Source: Terricaulis sp. (lineage in GTDB: Bacteria; Pseudomonadota; Alphaproteobacteria; Caulobacterales; Aquidulcibacteraceae). From it: a stretch of 64,000 bases of DNA. The DNA lies in contig JANPZV010000005.1 of NCBI GenBank assembly GCA_024707365.1, positions 62,001 through 126,000 on the forward strand, read 5' to 3'. Below, piece after piece: positions 35,703-45,105 of the stretch. The notes under the pieces were generated by a model. That model made no database searches. It saw only the letters and a program-made list of their open reading frames with translations, and was not told where the DNA came from. Numbering within the stretch: position 1 is the first letter of the stretch; each line of letters starts with the position of its first letter. Position numbers and translations under genes: made by a program.

Positions 35703-36434
35703 ATGAAAAAATTTCTTCTCGGCGCCGCTGCTGCGGTCGCGATTGCTGCGCCCGGCGCGGCGCTTGCGCAAACCACCGGTGAAGTTGGCGTGCACTATAA
35801 CAACATCGATCTGCAGAACGGGCCCGACATGGATGTCTGGGGGCTCAACGCCGCTGTGGCCCATGATTTCGGCGGTTTCACCGTGCAGGGCGACGCCTCA
35901 TCGAGCCGCTATGATGCAAGCTCTGACATCGGCATCGGCAATGTGTCGATCGCCGCTGGCGTGCGTAACGATGCGTATGCGGTGTATGGCTTTGTCGGCC
36001 ACAGCTCGTTTGGCTCCGATAGCGCCAATATCGGCTTTGGCGGCCAGTATCACCTCGATCGCTTGAGCTTTAACGGCTCTGTTGGCGTTGCTGATTTCGA
36101 TGGAATCGATGTGCGCGCCGCCAATATCGACGGCACGTATTATTTCACCGATAATTTCGGCGTGCTGGCGGAAGTCGGCTACGGCGAAGCGCGCGGCGGC
36201 GGCGAGACGGAATGGACCAGCGCCGGCGTCGGCGGCATCTATCGCTTCAATCAATCGCCGCTGACGTTCGATTTCGGCTATCGCCGCACCGAGCATGATG
36301 TGCGCGACAGCGATCTCTTGCGCGTTGGCGCCACCATCGCCTTCGGCACGACAAGCGCACGCGATGCGGCCCGCAACGGCCCAAGCTTCAATGGCGGGCG
36401 GCGCCTGGCCGAGCAAACCATCAACGTGTTCTAA
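35703..36434 (+). CDS. Outer-membrane beta-barrel protein
   Basis: This 243-residue protein has a clean signal peptide (MKKFLLGAAAAVAIAAPGAA, then LAQ) followed by a run of alternating amphipathic strands rich in Gly, Tyr and Phe, as in small outer-membrane barrels (porin/OmpA-transmembrane type). The strand-rich domain runs to about residue 222. The C-terminal tail (NGGRRLAEQTINVF) ends in Phe, as favoured by the BAM machinery. The channel or adhesin function is unknown. It is flanked by the two GIN-domain genes pointing leftward. Confidence 0.82.
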   Translation: MKKFLLGAAAAVAIAAPGAALAQTTGEVGVHYNNIDLQNGPDMDVWGLNAAVAHDFGGFTVQGDASSSRYDASSDIGIGNVSIAAGVRNDAYAVYGFVGHSSFGSDSANIGFGGQYHLDRLSFNGSVGVADFDGIDVRAANIDGTYYFTDNFGVLAEVGYGEARGGGETEWTSAGVGGIYRFNQSPLTFDFGYRRTEHDVRDSDLLRVGATIAFGTTSARDAARNGPSFNGGRRLAEQTINVF

Positions 36435-36441
36435 GCACGGC

Positions 36442-36474
36442 AAGGGCCGCTTCATTGAAGCGGCCCTTTTTTGC
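36442..36474 (+). terminator. Terminator of the outer-membrane barrel gene
   Basis: A perfect 11-bp stem (36442-36452 with 36458-36468, loop CATTG) followed by T's lies 8 bp past the TAA. It reads as a terminator for the rightward gene and also lies downstream of the leftward GIN gene stop. Confidence 0.9.
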
Positions 36475-36495
36475 TCTCATGCATGGTCGCGCTGT

Positions 36496-37509
36496 TTAGC
36501 GCCCCACATGCACGCGCCCTGAGCCGGTGGAGACCATGCGCTCAACCCGGCCGACGCTGGCGATATGCACGCCGCCAGAGCCGCGCGTTTCGACATCGGC
36601 CACATCGGCGCTCGCCGCGAAATGCACATCGCCCGAGCCGCCCGTGCGCGCCTCCAAGCGCGCGACGCGCCCGCCGCGCACCAGAATATCGCCCGAGCCG
36701 CTGATGCGCAGGCGCGCCAGCGGGCCATCGACGGCGCGTACGCTCACATCGCCAGAGCCGGTGGTCTGCGCTTCAAGCGCCCCGCGCACCGCGCCAAGCG
36801 CCACATCGCCCGAGCCGGTTGAGACCAGCGTCGCCGCAGCCCCCACATCGCCCGCTTCAAGATCGCCCGAGCCAGTTAAGCGCGCATCCAGCGCCCCGCC
36901 GATCGCGCCAAATTGCGCATCGCCCGAGCCGGTGAGCCGCAGGCGCGCCTCAGCGCCCACGCGCGCCGCCTCCACATCGCCAGAGCCGGTCAAAGATGCG
37001 CTCAACGCGCCCGAAACATCGGCCAGCTGCGCATCGCCCGAGCCCGTCAGCGCCAAAGCCAAATCCCCGCGCACGGCCGCGATCTCCGCATCGCCGCAAC
37101 CAGTGAGGTTCACGCGCCCGCCATCGGACGCCGCGATGCGCGCCACGCCGCCGCCGCCAAAGGTCACGTCCAGCGCGCGCGGCGTGCGGATGGTGATGCG
37201 CGTCAGATCCGCCTCCCGCACCCAGCCTTGGCCAGCCACGCGCACGCGATGGGCCCCGCCCTCGCTGCTGCAGCCTGTGAGGCGCAAGCCGCCATCGATC
37301 TCCACGCGCCCGTCAGCCACCCGCACCGAAGGCGCGCGCAGGCGTCCGCGCGCTTGGATCACCACATCCACGTCGCTGCGGTTTTCCGGGATGATCTGCA
37401 CGATGGCCGCCGCATCCTCGATGCGCACGCCGCTGGCCTGATAAGTCTCGGCCGCCGCCGGGGCCGCAAACAGCGCCGCCGCGGCGACGCCAAATATAAA
37501 TGGACGCAA
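36496..37509 (-). CDS. Exported GIN-domain beta-solenoid protein with GSGD repeats (second paralog)
   Basis: About 337 residues. After a signal peptide (MRPFIFGVAAAALFAAPAAA) and an N-terminal domain, eleven near-perfect repeats of 19-20 residues follow, each headed by GSGD (GCGD in the first, GSGG/GSGR in the last two). This makes a right-handed beta-solenoid of the GIN/DUF2807 type. I chose the TTG at 37509 because AGGGAGG lies 5 bp upstream. The in-frame ATG at 37524 would put acidic residues (MREDDL) before the signal peptide and is less likely. Repeat spacing is exact, which suggests recent repeat homogenisation or tight structural constraint. Confidence 0.85.
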   Translation of the reverse strand: MRPFIFGVAAAALFAAPAAAETYQASGVRIEDAAAIVQIIPENRSDVDVVIQARGRLRAPSVRVADGRVEIDGGLRLTGCSSEGGAHRVRVAGQGWVREADLTRITIRTPRALDVTFGGGGVARIAASDGGRVNLTGCGDAEIAAVRGDLALALTGSGDAQLADVSGALSASLTGSGDVEAARVGAEARLRLTGSGDAQFGAIGGALDARLTGSGDLEAGDVGAAATLVSTGSGDVALGAVRGALEAQTTGSGDVSVRAVDGPLARLRISGSGDILVRGGRVARLEARTGGSGDVHFAASADVADVETRGSGGVHIASVGRVERMVSTGSGRVHVGR

Positions 37510-37631
37510 ATCATCCTCCCTCATCGCTGGGCTCCGCCAAGGGGATGCGCCGCAAGCCGGGTTTGGATGCAGGCGCGCCCGATTAAGGCTGCGCCTAGCC
37601 GCGCCCCCGCCGCCTGGGCTATAGCCGAAGC

Positions 37632-38504
37632 ATGGCCACCGACATCCAACGCAAGCTCACCACCATCCTCGCCGCCGACGCCGAAGGCTATTCGCGCGAG
37701 ATGGAGGCCGATGAGGTGCGCACGCTGGGCGCGCTGCGCGCCGCGCGCGCGGTATTTACCAAGATGATCGAAAGCCATCGCGGCCGCATCGCCAACACCG
37801 CGGGCGATGGCCTTATCGCGGAGTTTCCCTCTGCGGTGGAAGCGGTGCGCTGCGCCGTGGAGGTGCAGCGCGAACTCGGCAGCCTCACCGATATCGGCGC
37901 GCTGCGCTTTCGCATCGGCATTCATCTCGGCGATGTGCTTGTCGATGGCAATGACCTTCTGGGCGAAGGCGTGAACCTCGCGGCGCGGCTGCAAACCATG
38001 GCCGATCCGGGCGGGGTGCTGATCTCGCAGCAGGTCTATGATCAGGTGCAGAAAAAGCTTTCCGTCGGCTTTGAATATCTCGGCGAAAAGCGCCCGAAGA
38101 ATTTCGCCGAGGATGTCGCCGTCTATCGCATCGCCGGCGGCGAAGATGGCGTGGCGCTGCCGCGCCCGCGCCCGCTCGCCGCGCCGGTCGATCCAGGGCT
38201 TGGCCCTAAGATCAAACGCAACGCCATCATTCTTGGCGCGCTCGCCGCGCTCGTGGTGATCGCCAACATCGCCACCGGCGGGCAGCCTTGGGCGCATTGG
38301 ATCATTCTGATCATGGCCGCCTGGCTTGCCTGGAGCGCCGCGCCGCTGTTTGCGCAAGGCGTGCGCCTTAAATGGCTGCGCACCTTCATCAGCATCGCGC
38401 TGCTGGCGCTGGTGAACATCTTCACCTGGGAAGGCTCGCCCTGGTTCCTCTGGGTCGGCGGCGTCGTCATCTTCATCACGCTGATGCGCTCACTGAAGCG
38501 CTAG
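37632..38504 (+). CDS. Class III adenylate/guanylate cyclase-like protein with 2TM tail
   Basis: This 290-residue protein has an N-terminal nucleotide cyclase homology domain (KLTTILAADAEGYSREMEAD, NTAGDGLIAEFPSAVEAVRC, GEGVNLAARLQTMADPGGVL). The two metal-binding Asp positions are present (Asp16, Asp59), so activity is plausible. The C-terminal 95 residues hold two to four hydrophobic helices (IILGALAALVVIANIATGG, WIILIMAAWLAWSAAPLFAQ, WFLWVGGVVIFITLMRSL), a 2TM-type domain. It would make cAMP or cGMP at the inner membrane. It is divergent from the GIN gene. Predicted from sequence only. Confidence 0.87.
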   Translation: MATDIQRKLTTILAADAEGYSREMEADEVRTLGALRAARAVFTKMIESHRGRIANTAGDGLIAEFPSAVEAVRCAVEVQRELGSLTDIGALRFRIGIHLGDVLVDGNDLLGEGVNLAARLQTMADPGGVLISQQVYDQVQKKLSVGFEYLGEKRPKNFAEDVAVYRIAGGEDGVALPRPRPLAAPVDPGLGPKIKRNAIILGALAALVVIANIATGGQPWAHWIILIMAAWLAWSAAPLFAQGVRLKWLRTFISIALLALVNIFTWEGSPWFLWVGGVVIFITLMRSLKR

Positions 38505-38686
38505 CGCGCATGGCGCTTATCAGGCCGCGCCAATCAGAGCCGCGAAATCCGCCTCGCCCCACATGAAGCGCCATAGAGGGGGCGCTGGTATTTAAGCGGG
38601 GCGGCGCAAGCCCAGCAATGCAAAACTCCGCACGCGCGCTGGCGGTATCCATGCGCGCATGCCATGCTTGGCGCATGGAGGCGCGC

Positions 38687-39956
38687 ATGCGTATCAGAGC
38701 CTTGTGTTTTGCTCTGTGTTTCTTCACCGCCTGCGCCAGCGCGCCGGAGGCCGAGCCCGAAGCGCCGCGCCTGATCATCATGGCCGAAACCTCCTGCACA
38801 GCGCTCGAAGCGCACGCCGCTGGCGATCACGAAACCGCCGCCTGGGCGGGCGATGTGGCGCGCACCGCCTGCGCCCTGCCGATTGACGATCTCACCGCCG
38901 AAGCCGCCCACGCACTTTTAGGCGAGGCGCCCCTGCACATCGCGCGCGATGGCGATGCGCTCACCATCTTCGCCCGCTCGACGCGGGAGCAGCCGCGGCT
39001 TTGCTGTTCGCTGCAAGCGCCCATGGCCCCGCTCGGCGATGATCTCTGGGCGTTGCGCTTTCGCCTGGCCGAACTTCGATCGCGCGATGCTGATGTTCCT
39101 GGCGCCGGATGATCGCCTGAACTGGCGGGAGTGGCGCGGGCCCGATGCGCCGCCCGCGCCGGCGCAAAAGAGCCCGATCGCCGGCCAAATCATCGAGCGC
39201 ACGCTTGCCAGCGCGCACCTTGGCGAAACGCGGCGGCTCAATATCTATCTCCCGCCCGGCCATCACGCGGGCGGCGATTACGCCGCGCTGGTGATGGCCG
39301 ATGGCGCACCGCCGCCTTCGCGCGCTTCATCGAGCCCTTGATCGAAAGCGGCGATCGAGCCGCTTGTGCTGATCGGCATTGAATCGGGCCAGGATGGCAT
39401 CGTTGAAGATCGCAGCGGCCTTGGCGTGCGCGGCAATGATCTGCGCGGCGCCGATTATCTTCCCGGCTGGGAAGGCGCAGGCGATCGCTTCGCGCAGCAC
39501 ATGCGCTTCGTGACCGATGAGGTTTTGCCTTATGCGGAGCGCGAGTTTTCCATCACCCAAGATCGCACGCGGCGGGGCGTGGATGGCTTCTCCAACGGCG
39601 CGGTGTTTGCGCTTTGGGCCGGCGTCATGGCGCCTGAGAGTTTCGGCGTCGCGATCGCTCGCTCGGCCGGCTATGACCGCGAGATGCCGGCGCAGGACAT
39701 GCTCGCCCAGCTCGCGCATACGCGCTTCTTCATCAGCGCCGGCCTCTATGAATCCTCTTTCTGGCGCGCCTCAAAGCATTGGGCCGACACGCTGCGCCCG
39801 CATGCGCAAAGCGTCGTGTTCACCGCCCCCGCCGGCGGGCACGCGCCCGATCAGGGCGCGCTGATGCTGGTGCAATATCTGCGCGAAGCATTCCCCGCGC
39901 GCGGCGGCGCGCGCCTAGCAGGCTTCAGGACGCGGGCCGTACGCGGTCGTTGCTGA
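38687..39956 (+). CDS. Esterase-like lipoprotein (about three frameshifts)
   Basis: Pieces in several frames make one enzyme of the putative esterase (enterochelin-esterase-like) alpha/beta-hydrolase fold. The first has a lipoprotein signal (MRIRALCFALCFFTAC, Cys at the lipobox) and continues to WALRF. The second gives NFDRAMLMFLAPDDRLNW and RTLASAHLGETRRLNIYLPP. The last gives LVLIGIESGQDG, FVTDEVLPYAEREFSI and the nucleophile motif GFSNGA. Joins are at T3 39059-39061 (one T too many), near 39305-39312 (one base missing) and near 39350. The end is uncertain; the true stop may be shortly before 39956. The gene is convergent with the M23 peptidase. Confidence 0.68.
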
Positions 39957-40944
39957 GCAGATAGCCCCCGCGCACCCGCGCCCACCACAAGAAACGCCGC
40001 CGCTCCATTTCCGCGAAGCGATATGGCAGCGCTTTGCTTGCGCGTATGTCGTAAACAGGGCCGTCCTGCACATGGATATGCAGGTGCGCGAAATCGGAAT
40101 TGCCTGAATTGCCCGCGCGCGCGATCTCCTGGCCAGCGCGCACCGCATCGCCTTCGCGCACCAGAATGCTGCCCTGCTGAAAATGCGCCAGCGCCACGTA
40201 ATGATCCTCGCCGAAGCGAATGACGACGTGATTGCCCGGCAGCACCTGCTTGCTCTCGCCATCGGGCAGGCCGTCCAGCACATGCGCCACCACGCCATCA
40301 ACAGGTGAAAGAACGCGCGCGCCGAACGTGCAGGATTCTTCGTGCGTCACGCCCGCGCCGCGAAAGGCGCGCCCGTCCGCGCAGAGCGCGGCAAGATCGG
40401 CGGCGTATTTCTGCGAGGCGATGCGGTCGTGATGATTGGTGGCGCCGCTGCCGCCCGCGCCGGTGGCCATCCATTCGCCCTCGAACGGCACGCGCGCCAG
40501 TACGACGCCCTCATCCTCGGGCGGATAGGCGAACGCGCCCAGCGCGGCATTGCTCAGCAGCAGGCCGAGCGCGCCGACCCCAGCCATGCCCAGCGCCCCG
40601 ATCGCGCGCAGCCAAAGCGCGCGCCGCCGCGGCCAGGCGGCCAGAAACAATTCCAGCAGGATGTACCCGGAAAACACGATCGCCAGCCCGGCCTGCACCG
40701 GAAACGGCATGAACATCGTGCCGCGCTGCACCACGAACAGGAACATGAGCACGCCAAAGCCGATCAGCGCCAAAGCCGCCATGCTCAACACTTGGAGCGA
40801 CATCACCGCCGGGCCCGCCGCAAACAGGTGGCCGCGCGCCTTGCGGGTGCGCCACCCCCACCAGAGGCGGGCGAGAAACAGCAGCCCAAACACGCAAAGC
40901 CCGGCAAGGCCGGCCGTGCGCATCATCTCTTCAAATTCAGCCAT
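39925..40944 (-). CDS. Membrane M23-family (LytM-like) peptidase
   Basis: This 339-residue protein has four or so N-terminal membrane helices (GLAGLCVFGLLFLARLWWG, LSMAALALIGFGVLMFLFV, GLAIVFSGYILLELFLA, GALGMAGVGALGLLLSNAAL). A C-terminal LytM/M23 fold follows (VLSPVDGVVAHVLDGLPDGE, GNHVVIRF, LAHFQQGSILVREGDAVRAG, HLHIHVQDG). The HxH zinc motif is present, and NHHDR plus QKYAADL resemble the non-classical M23 subgroup. It would cut peptidoglycan crosslinks or bind it on the outer face. ATG 40944 has GAGGGGGG upstream. The frame extending to 41007 is not needed. Confidence 0.82.
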   Translation of the reverse strand: MAEFEEMMRTAGLAGLCVFGLLFLARLWWGWRTRKARGHLFAAGPAVMSLQVLSMAALALIGFGVLMFLFVVQRGTMFMPFPVQAGLAIVFSGYILLELFLAAWPRRRALWLRAIGALGMAGVGALGLLLSNAALGAFAYPPEDEGVVLARVPFEGEWMATGAGGSGATNHHDRIASQKYAADLAALCADGRAFRGAGVTHEESCTFGARVLSPVDGVVAHVLDGLPDGESKQVLPGNHVVIRFGEDHYVALAHFQQGSILVREGDAVRAGQEIARAGNSGNSDFAHLHIHVQDGPVYDIRASKALPYRFAEMERRRFLWWARVRGGYLLSNDRVRPAS

Positions 40945-41030
40945 CCCCCCTCGCGCTTTTTTTGTTCCTGAACGCCAAAGCTTACCGCCTCGACGGCGAA
41001 GGGACACCCATTTTGCGCCCGCCTGAGCAA

Positions 41031-41066
41031 CAAAACAGAAGGGCCGCTCTTGCGAGCGGCCCTTCT
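41031..41066 (-). terminator. Terminator of the rpsL-rpsG-fusA operon
   Basis: A perfect 13-bp stem (41037-41049 with 41054-41066, loop TTGC) is followed on the minus strand by GTTTTG, 21 bp past the fusA stop. No tuf gene follows fusA, although str operons usually include one. Confidence 0.82.
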
Positions 41067-41086
41067 TATTCGTCTTGAAACGCGGC

Positions 41087-43169
41087 TTAGGCGCGGAGCT
41101 TGGCCAGCACTTCGGCGCTCACGGCCTTCGGCACTTCTTCGTAATGGCTAAATTCCATCACGTAGGAAGCGCGCCCCTGGGAGAATGAGCGCAGCGTGTT
41201 CACGTAGCCGAACATGTTGGCCAACGGCACCATCGCGTTGATAATGGTGGCGTTGCCGCGCATGTCTTGGCCTTGGATCATGCCGCGGCGCGAGTTCAAA
41301 TCGCCGATCACCGAGCCGACATATTCTTCGGGGCTCGTCACTTCCACTTTCATGATCGGCTCGAGCAGGCGCGCATCGCCCTTCTCTTTCAGCTCACGGA
41401 ACGCAGCTTGCGCCGCGATCTGGAAGGTCAGCACGTTGGAGTCGACGTCGTGGTAGCGGCCATCGACGAGGCGCGCGGCCACATCGATCACCGGGAAGCC
41501 GGCCAGCAGGCCGTTTTCCTTGGCCATGTTGAGGCCTTTTTCCACGCCGGGAATGAATTCCTTCGGGATGGCGCCGCCAACGATCTTGTTCTCGAACACA
41601 AAGCCCGTGCCCGGCTCGCCGGGTTCAAACTCGATCTTCACTTCGGCGAACTGGCCCGAACCGCCGGTTTGCTTCTTGTGCACGTAATGGATCGTCGCCG
41701 CGCGGCCGAGCTTTTCGCGATAGGCCACCTGCGGCGCGCCCACGTTCGCGTCCACTTTGTAGGTGCGGCGCAGGATGTCGATTTTGATGTCGAGGTGCAA
41801 CTCGCCCATCCCCTTGAGGATGGTTTGGCCGCTCTCGTGATCGGTCGAAACCCGGAAGCTGGGATCTTCGTTGGCGAGCTTGGAGAGCGCCACGCCCAGC
41901 TTTTCCTGATCGGCCTTCGATTTCGGCTCAACCGCCACTTCGATAACCGGCTCGGGGAATTCCATGCGCTCGAGGATCACGGCCTTGTTGGGGTCGCACA
42001 GCGTGTCGCCGGTGCGCACTTCCTTGAGGCCCGCCAGCGCCAGAATATCGCCGGCATAGGCTTCCTTGATGTCTTCGCGGTTGTTGGCGTGCATCAGCAG
42101 CATGCGGCCCGCGCGCTCTTTTTTATCGCGCGTGGAATTCAGCAGCGCATCGCCCGCGTTCAGCACGCCCGAATAGATGCGGCAGAACGTGATCGTGCCC
42201 ACGAACGGGTCGTCCATGATCTTGAACGCCAGCAGCGAAAGCGGCTCGCTGTCGTCGGACTTGCGGATGATTTCCTTTTCCGGATCGTCCATGTCCACGC
42301 CCTTGATGGCGGGGCGGTCGATCGGGCTCGGCAGGTAATCGACAACGGCGTCAAGCAGCGGCTGCACGCCCTTGTTCTTGAAGGCCGAGCCGCAGAACAT
42401 CGGATAAAACGCGCTCGTCAGCACCGCCTTGCGGATCAGCGTCTTCAGCGTCGCCGTATCGGGCTCTTCGCCTTCGAGATATTTTTTCCATCACCGCATC
42501 ATCGAGCTCGACAGCGGCTTCGATCAGGCCCGAGCGATACTCGGCGGCCTTCTCTTTCAGATCATCCGGGATCTCGGTGATGTCGAACTTCATGCCCGAA
42601 GGATCGTCCTTCCAGGCGATCGCCTTCATCTCGACGAGATCGACCATGCCGCGGAAGGTGTTTTCCGCGCCGATCGGCAGCTGCATCGGCACCGGGCGCG
42701 CGCCCAGGCGCTTCTTGATGTCCTCGACGCACATGTAAAAGTCGGCGCCGATCTTATCCATCTTGTTGGCGAAGATGATGCGCGGCACCTTGTATTTGTC
42801 GCCTTGGCGCCAAACGGTTTCGGTCTGCGGCTCAACGCCCTGGTTGCCGTCGAGCACCACCACCGCGCCATCGAGCACGCGGAGCGAACGCTCAACCTCG
42901 ATGGTGAAATCGACGTGCCCAGGCGTGTCGATGATGTTGAGGCGCTTGTCTTTCCAGAATGTCGTGGTCGCGGCCGAGGTGATGGTGATGCCGCGCTCCT
43001 GCTCCTGCTCCATCCAATCCATGGTGGCGGAGCCTTCGTGCGTTTCGCCGATCTTGTGGTTCTTGCCGCTGAAAAACAGAATCCGCTCTGTCGTCGTCGT
43101 CTTGCCCGCGTCGATGTGGGCCATGATGCCGAAATTGCGGTAGTCTTCGATTTTATACTGACGAGCCAT
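41087..43169 (-). CDS. fusA: Elongation factor G (one frameshift)
   Basis: EF-G drives GTP-dependent ribosome translocation. The GTPase part is complete ([45 protein letters not shown]), then the frame changes. Domains III-V are in the second part ([20 protein letters not shown] to the C-terminus with [20 protein letters not shown]). Removing one T from the T6 run 42482-42487 (plus strand) restores [20 protein letters not shown] exactly. A single extra base in a homopolymer of an essential gene is best read as sequence error. Spacing to rpsG is 87 bp. Confidence 0.94.
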
Positions 43170-43256
43170 GACAATTCTGTCCGTGTGTTTGGACCGCCGG
43201 CGTCCTCGCCAGCGAGCTCAGAGCCTGCCGGCGGGGCCGCCGGCGATCCGTGAGGA

Positions 43257-43730
<474 letters not shown>

Positions 43731-43738
43731 TTACTTCC

Positions 43739-44110
43739 TTATTTCGGACGCTTCGCGCCGTAATGCGAACGGCGTTGTTTACGGTCTTTGACGCCTTGGG
43801 TGTCGAGCACGCCGCGCAGGATGTGATAGCGCACGCCGGGCAAATCCTTCACGCGGCCGCCGCGGATCAGCACCACCGAGTGCTCCTGCAGGTTATGGCC
43901 TTCGCCGGGGATGTAGCACACCGCTTCGATGCCGGTGGTGAGGCGCACCTTGGCGACCTTCCGAAGCGCGGAGTTCGGCTTCTTCGGCGTCGTCGTATAA
44001 ACGCGCGTGCAGACGCCGCGGCGCTGCGGGCAGGCTTTCAGGGCGGGCGCCTTATTGCGCACCGGCTTCGGTGACCGCGGCTTGCGGATCAGCTGGTTGA
44101 TCGTCGGCAT
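43739..44110 (-). CDS. rpsL: 30S ribosomal protein S12
   Basis: This 123-residue S12 sits in the decoding centre. [20 protein letters not shown] at the N-terminus fixes the start at ATG 44110, though the frame is open to 44260. The streptomycin-determining lysines are wild-type: Lys43 in [11 protein letters not shown] and the Lys of [11 protein letters not shown]. It is first in the rpsL-rpsG-fusA operon. Confidence 0.98.
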   Translation of the reverse strand: MPTINQLIRKPRSPKPVRNKAPALKACPQRRGVCTRVYTTTPKKPNSALRKVAKVRLTTGIEAVCYIPGEGHNLQEHSVVLIRGGRVKDLPGVRYHILRGVLDTQGVKDRKQRRSHYGAKRPK

Positions 44111-44571
44111 GCGCCTGAGACTTCCTTCTTCCCGAACTTCAAACTCAAACAGCGCGCCCAGCGGCTCTTCCGAACCGCCCAAGGGCGCGCCAAAATTGGT
44201 GCCAATCGGCGGGGCAGCACAAAGCGGTGGCTGCAGCCGTTCCGAGTGAGGCCGGTTCAATAAGAGCCCAAGGGGCCAAGGTCAACAGCCTGGGTGCGCA
44301 CCTGGGCCCGTTTTCCCCCTTTTGGGACGCATAAGCCGCGCTAAAGTCGCGCGCCCAGGCCAAGGCCGCAGATAAGCGCGTCCAAGCCCCAAAAAAAGAG
44401 GCTGCGATGGCAGCCACATTGCGGCGATGGATTTGGCGCCGCCGCGCGGCTACGGTTGCGGCGCATCGGAGGCGCGGAGCCGATCCGCCCAAACCTTTCG
44501 CCATTGATTCAACCAGCTGGACGAAACGCGGGGCCGAACTTAAATTTGGCCGACGCCAAGAGGGGTGTCCC
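44111..44571. other. Divergent region, str operon promoter side
   Basis: This 461-bp stretch lies between the leftward rpsL and the rightward exported coiled-coil gene. Both promoters must lie here, but I see no unambiguous hexamers. Frames that overlap it are extensions of the flanking genes in sequence without ribosome binding sites. No repeat or RNA gene is seen. Confidence 0.5.
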
Positions 44572-45102
44572 ATGAAGATCGTTGCATTCGCGCTTGCCTT
44601 CATGGCCGGGCTTTGGATCGCCGCGCCGCAAGCCGCCGCCCAACAGGACGCCGACCCGGTCGCCAGCTGCCGCGCGGCGCACGGCGCGGACGCCGCCGCC
44701 CGCATCACCTGCCTTGAGGCCGCGATCGCCCGCATGCAGGGCCGCGTCACCGAGGCCGAGCAACACGCCGCCGAAGCCCAGCAGCAGGTCGCCCAGGCCG
44801 AACAGCGCGCTGAAAGCGGCCGCCCGGCCTGGTCCCTGCCCGGCTTCCGCGCGCGCCAAGACGCCGAGGCCGGCCCGCAGGAGGCGCGCGTGCAGCTGGT
44901 TCGCATCCGCTATGGCCGCGATGGCTACGGCTTCTTCACCACCTCCGAAGGCCAGGTCTGGCGTGAAACCGTCGCCGCCCCCGCCCGCCGCCATCTCGAT
45001 ACCGACCAAACCTACGAAGCGGTGATCCGCAGCGGCATGCTGGGCTATCGCATGCATGTGGACGGCATCCGCTGGGAATACAAAGTCGAGCCGCTCAACT
45101 AG
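44572..45102 (+). CDS. Exported coiled-coil hypothetical protein
   Basis: This 176-residue protein has a signal peptide (MKIVAFALAFMAGLWIAAPQ, then AAAQ) and a Glu/Gln/Ala-rich helix predicted to be coiled coil (AAIARMQGRVTEAEQHAAEA, QQQVAQAEQRAE). The C-terminal domain contains VQLVRIRYGRDGYGFFTTSE and YRMHVDGIRWEYKVEPLN. I chose ATG 44572, with AGGGGTGTCCC upstream. The next gene starts 3 bp after its stop, so it is co-transcribed with the TPR/2OG-oxygenase. Homologues exist as exported hypotheticals; I infer no function. Confidence 0.78.
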   Translation: MKIVAFALAFMAGLWIAAPQAAAQQDADPVASCRAAHGADAAARITCLEAAIARMQGRVTEAEQHAAEAQQQVAQAEQRAESGRPAWSLPGFRARQDAEAGPQEARVQLVRIRYGRDGYGFFTTSEGQVWRETVAAPARRHLDTDQTYEAVIRSGMLGYRMHVDGIRWEYKVEPLN

Positions 45103-45105
45103 GCC

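Noticed and set aside
36496-37509. Regularly spaced repeats that could resemble a CRISPR array
   Set aside because: The period of 57 bases is 19 codons of the GSGD solenoid with diverged third positions, and spacers are not unique. It is a protein repeat.
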